A stretch of 8,373 bases of DNA from an uncultured Bacillus sp. Its GTDB lineage: Bacteria > Bacillota > Bacilli > Bacillales > DSM-1321. Each line of letters begins with the position of its first letter. The stretch's first letter is position 1. The translations under genes were made by a program, and so were the position numbers. The notes below the pieces were generated by a model. That model had not been told where the DNA came from, searched no databases, and was given only the letters and a program-made list of their open reading frames with translations. This document shows, one piece after another, positions 6,056 through 8,373 of the stretch. Location: contig CAKQBC010000090.1 in the NCBI GenBank assembly GCA_934215995.1, positions 1 to 8,373 of the forward strand, in the 5' to 3' direction.

Positions 6056-6994
6056 ATGAATGCCGGAATATTGGGAGTGGGAAAATATTTGCCTGCTGAT
6101 ATAGTGACAAATAAAGATCTGGAAGAAATAATGGATACGTCTGATGAGTGGATCCGCACCCGGACAGGAATTGAAGAGCGACGATTGGCAGGGGAGGGAA
6201 TCGATACATCCCACATGGCGTTTGAAGCCGCCAGGGAAGCGATAGAGGATGCAGGGATTTCAGCTGATGAAATCGAATTGATACTTGTCGCAACCGTTAC
6301 ACCGGATCAATCTTTCCCTTCTGTCGCCTGTATGATTCAGGAACAGCTTGGGGCTGTAAAGGCAGCCGCCATGGATGTAAGTGCCGCTTGTGCCGGATTT
6401 ATGTATGGAATGGCGACAGCGGAACAGTTCATTAAAAACCAAAGCTATAAATATGTGCTCGTAGTGGGCGTGGAAAAACTGTCAAAGCTGATCGATTGGG
6501 AAGAAAGGAATACCGCTGTGCTGTTCGGGGACGGAGCGGGCGCCGTGTTGATGGGCCCGGTTCAGCAAGGGAAAGGGCTTTTGGCGTTTGAATTGGGTTC
6601 CGATGGTTCAGGCGGCAAGCACTTATACAAAAATAAAGAAGACCATATTGTCATGAACGGCCGGGAGGTATTTAAATTCGCCGTCAGGCAGATGGGGGAA
6701 TCCTGCATGAACGTCCTCGAGAAGGCGGGACTGGAAAAGAACGATGTCGATTTCCTGATCCCTCATCAGGCCAATCTGAGGATAATGGAAGCGGCCCGCC
6801 AACGGCTTGAGCTGCCGGTGGAGAAAATGTCCAAAACAGTCCATAAATATGGCAACAATTCTGCCGCATCGATTCCGATTGCATTAGCGGAAGAAAAGGG
6901 AGCTGGCAAGATAAAGGATAATGACCTCATCATAATGGTAGGTTTCGGCGGAGGACTGACCTGGGGTGCAATCGCCTTAAGATGGGGATGCTGA
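6056..6994 (+). CDS. fabH: 3-oxoacyl-ACP synthase III (KASIII), FabH
   Basis: FabH condenses a short acyl-CoA primer with malonyl-ACP and so starts type II fatty acid synthesis in the cytosol. In bacilli it normally prefers branched primers. The protein has 312 residues, a normal length. The catalytic triad is visible: Cys112 in SAACAGF, His237 in IPHQANLRI, and Asn267 in [10 protein letters not shown], with the family's 30-residue His-Asn spacing. TRTGIEERR (35-43) is the conserved N-terminal region and [10 protein letters not shown] (295-304) the C-terminal glycine loop. ATG 6056 follows an AAAGGGG site ten bases upstream. The leader from the predicted start also holds a 10-base palindrome, CGTAGCTACG (6020-6029). 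It is the first gene of a FapR-controlled operon with fabF 31 bases downstream. B. subtilis has two copies (fabHA, fabHB). The position beside fabF suggests the fabHA ortholog. Confidence 0.96.
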   Translation: MNAGILGVGKYLPADIVTNKDLEEIMDTSDEWIRTRTGIEERRLAGEGIDTSHMAFEAAREAIEDAGISADEIELILVATVTPDQSFPSVACMIQEQLGAVKAAAMDVSAACAGFMYGMATAEQFIKNQSYKYVLVVGVEKLSKLIDWEERNTAVLFGDGAGAVLMGPVQQGKGLLAFELGSDGSGGKHLYKNKEDHIVMNGREVFKFAVRQMGESCMNVLEKAGLEKNDVDFLIPHQANLRIMEAARQRLELPVEKMSKTVHKYGNNSAASIPIALAEEKGAGKIKDNDLIIMVGFGGGLTWGAIALRWGC

Positions 6995-7025
6995 ATAAGA
7001 ATAAAGTAAGGAGATGGTTTTGCTT

Positions 7026-8261
7026 ATGAAACGCCGAGTAGTGGTAACAGGCATTGGAGCGGTAACGCCGCTTGGGAATGACGCACAGACAAGCTGGGAT
7101 AATCTGATACAGGGGAAATCAGGAATCGGCCCGCTGACCAGGCTCAATCCTGATGATTATCCTGCCAAAGTGGCAGCTGAAGTGAAGGATTTTTCCATTA
7201 GTGATTATGTCGACCGGAAAGAAGCAAGGAAAATGGACCGGTTCACCCATTATGCACTTGCCGCATCGAAAATGGCACTTGAAGATTCCAGGCTGGAGAT
7301 TACCGGGGAAAATGCCGAACGGGTCGGCGTTTGGATCGGCTCTGGCATCGGGGGGATGGAGACATTCGAATCGCAGTATGAAACATTTCTGAACAGAGGA
7401 TACAGGAGGGTAAGCCCGTTCTTCGTACCGATGATGATACCGGATATGGCAGCCGGGCAAGTATCCATCTATACCGGTGCGAAAGGCTTCAACTCTTGTA
7501 CGGTAACAGCGTGTGCGACAGGGACCAACTCGATCGGTGATGCATTCAAGGTTATTCAGCGCGGGGATGCGGATGCGATGATCACTGGCGGAGCGGAAGC
7601 GCCGATCACCAAAATGGCAGTCGCCGGATTCTGTGCGAATACCGCACTGTCGACGAATCCAGATCCTGAAACAGCGTGCCGCCCTTTCGATTCCGAACGT
7701 GATGGTTTCATCATCGGTGAAGGTGCCGGGATTGTCATTTTGGAAGAATTGGAACATGCATTGGCACGGGGCGCCACTATCTATGCTGAAGTCAAGGGAT
7801 ATGCTGCAACCGGCGATGCTTACCACATCACTGCCCCAGCCCCTGGCGGAGAAGGCGGTGTGCGCTGCATGAGGCAGGCCGTCACGGACAGCGGCTTAAA
7901 GCCCGAAGATATCGACTATATCAATGCCCATGGAACGAGCACAGAGTACAATGATAAGTATGAAACGATGGCGATTAAGGAAGTGTTCGGCGAGCATGCA
8001 TATGATTTGGCCGTCAGTTCTACCAAATCGATGACAGGCCACTTGCTCGGTGCAGCGGGAGGGGTCGAGGCCATCTTCACGGTTCAGGCTATCAAACATG
8101 GAATCCTGCCGCCGACAATTAACCTTCAGAACCCTGATCCGGAATGTGATTTGGATTATGTCCCGAATGAAGCGCGAAATAAAGCAATAAATGCAGCGAT
8201 CAGCAATTCTTTAGGGTTTGGCGGGCATAACGCAACATTGGTTTTCAGTAAATATGAATAA
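7026..8261 (+). CDS. fabF: 3-oxoacyl-ACP synthase II (KASII), FabF
   Basis: FabF performs the elongation condensations of fatty acid synthesis, adding two carbons from malonyl-ACP to the growing acyl-ACP. The protein has 411 residues from ATG 7026 ([17 protein letters not shown]), a normal length. Catalytic residues are Cys163 in TACATGTNS, His302 in [11 protein letters not shown] and His339 in [12 protein letters not shown], with Lys334 just before. The C-terminal SLGFGGHN (395-402) carries the gating Phe398. AAGGAG sits at 7008-7013. ATG 7014 touches it and is rejected. In-frame TTG 7020 has a better spacing (6 bases) than ATG 7026 (12 bases), so the start could be two codons earlier. The protein resembles B. 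subtilis FabF through [21 protein letters not shown]. It is the second gene of the fabH operon, ended by a strong terminator. Confidence 0.97.
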   Translation: MKRRVVVTGIGAVTPLGNDAQTSWDNLIQGKSGIGPLTRLNPDDYPAKVAAEVKDFSISDYVDRKEARKMDRFTHYALAASKMALEDSRLEITGENAERVGVWIGSGIGGMETFESQYETFLNRGYRRVSPFFVPMMIPDMAAGQVSIYTGAKGFNSCTVTACATGTNSIGDAFKVIQRGDADAMITGGAEAPITKMAVAGFCANTALSTNPDPETACRPFDSERDGFIIGEGAGIVILEELEHALARGATIYAEVKGYAATGDAYHITAPAPGGEGGVRCMRQAVTDSGLKPEDIDYINAHGTSTEYNDKYETMAIKEVFGEHAYDLAVSSTKSMTGHLLGAAGGVEAIFTVQAIKHGILPPTINLQNPDPECDLDYVPNEARNKAINAAISNSLGFGGHNATLVFSKYE

Positions 8262-8273
8262 GCGATAAATTAG

Positions 8274-8313
8274 AAAAGCCGGAAATGTTAGCATAAACAT
8301 TTCCGGCTTTTTT
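8274..8313 (+). terminator. Strong intrinsic terminator of the fabH-fabF operon
   Basis: A perfect 16-bp stem (AAAAGCCGGAAATGTT at 8274-8289, complement at 8296-8311) has a six-base loop and a run of six T (8308-8313). It starts 13 bases after the fabF stop. The A run on the left arm would let it act on the minus strand as well. Confidence 0.95.
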
Positions 8314-8314
8314 C

Positions 8315-8356
8315 AGGGCAGGAATGCTTAGTGACATTAGCCTTCCGCGCTGCCCT
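8315..8356. repeat. Short inverted repeat in the 3' spacer
   Basis: AGGGCAG (8315-8321) and CTGCCCT (8350-8356) are complementary across 28 bases. No T tract follows on either strand. All three minus-strand frames carry a stop within the last 20 bases of the window, so no gene from the right runs into this stretch. Its role is unknown and it may be chance. Confidence 0.25.
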
Positions 8357-8373
8357 TAACTACTGTATGTCAT

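Noticed and set aside
7119..7826. 235-residue frame antisense to fabF
   Set aside because: It is a shadow of the highly conserved fabF frame. Its translation is Cys-, His- and Arg-rich with no recognisable motif.
1..8373. CRISPR arrays, tRNA or rRNA genes, prophage or insertion-sequence genes
   Set aside because: I saw no regularly spaced repeats, cloverleaf-like sequence, or transposase or integrase motifs.

Overview
The window looks like a chromosomal core region of a Firmicute of the Bacillaceae (Bacillus in the broad sense). Three things support this: strong Gram-positive ribosome binding sites, moderate GC content with AT-rich spacers, and a gene order that, from memory, matches the Bacillus yjzD-yjaU-yjaV-med-comZ-fabHA-fabF neighbourhood. 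It differs from B. subtilis 168, which as far as I recall has no clpB. Here the 3' end of clpB lies just before yjzD, as I recall for B. cereus-type genomes.

Layout: (1) Positions 1-2214 hold a 5'-truncated clpB, the disaggregase chaperone. (2) A small membrane protein gene of the YjzD type (2304-2492, minus strand) converges on clpB. It has its own terminator at its 3' end and an extended -10 promoter upstream. (3) A 659-bp non-coding stretch (2493-3151) holds the yjzD promoter, a possible structured RNA behind an extended -10 promoter, a GC-rich hairpin, and a 183-bp GC-rich element with inverted termini that resembles a dispersed Bacillaceae intergenic repeat. (4) Two plus-strand genes follow: a YjaU-like alpha/beta-hydrolase-fold protein that lacks the usual Ser nucleophile, and a YjaV-like Rossmann/epimerase-fold protein with an eroded glycine motif. 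(5) Next comes med (a BMP/PnrA-like lipoprotein known as a positive regulator of comK), with comZ starting on the base after its stop codon. (6) A 174-bp spacer carries a hairpin, a sigma-A promoter and a good FapR operator. It is followed by fabH and fabF, the condensing enzymes that start and elongate type II fatty acid synthesis, and by a strong intrinsic terminator. The last ~60 bases hold no gene.

How the genes work together: the left part handles protein quality control, the middle is a competence-regulation pair, and the right is a malonyl-CoA-responsive lipid synthesis operon. I see no phage, CRISPR, toxin-antitoxin or defence genes. I do not see a previously undescribed system among the coding genes. 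The least explained sequence is the intergenic region 2560-3045, and the least understood proteins are the two degenerate enzyme-fold proteins at 3152-4638.
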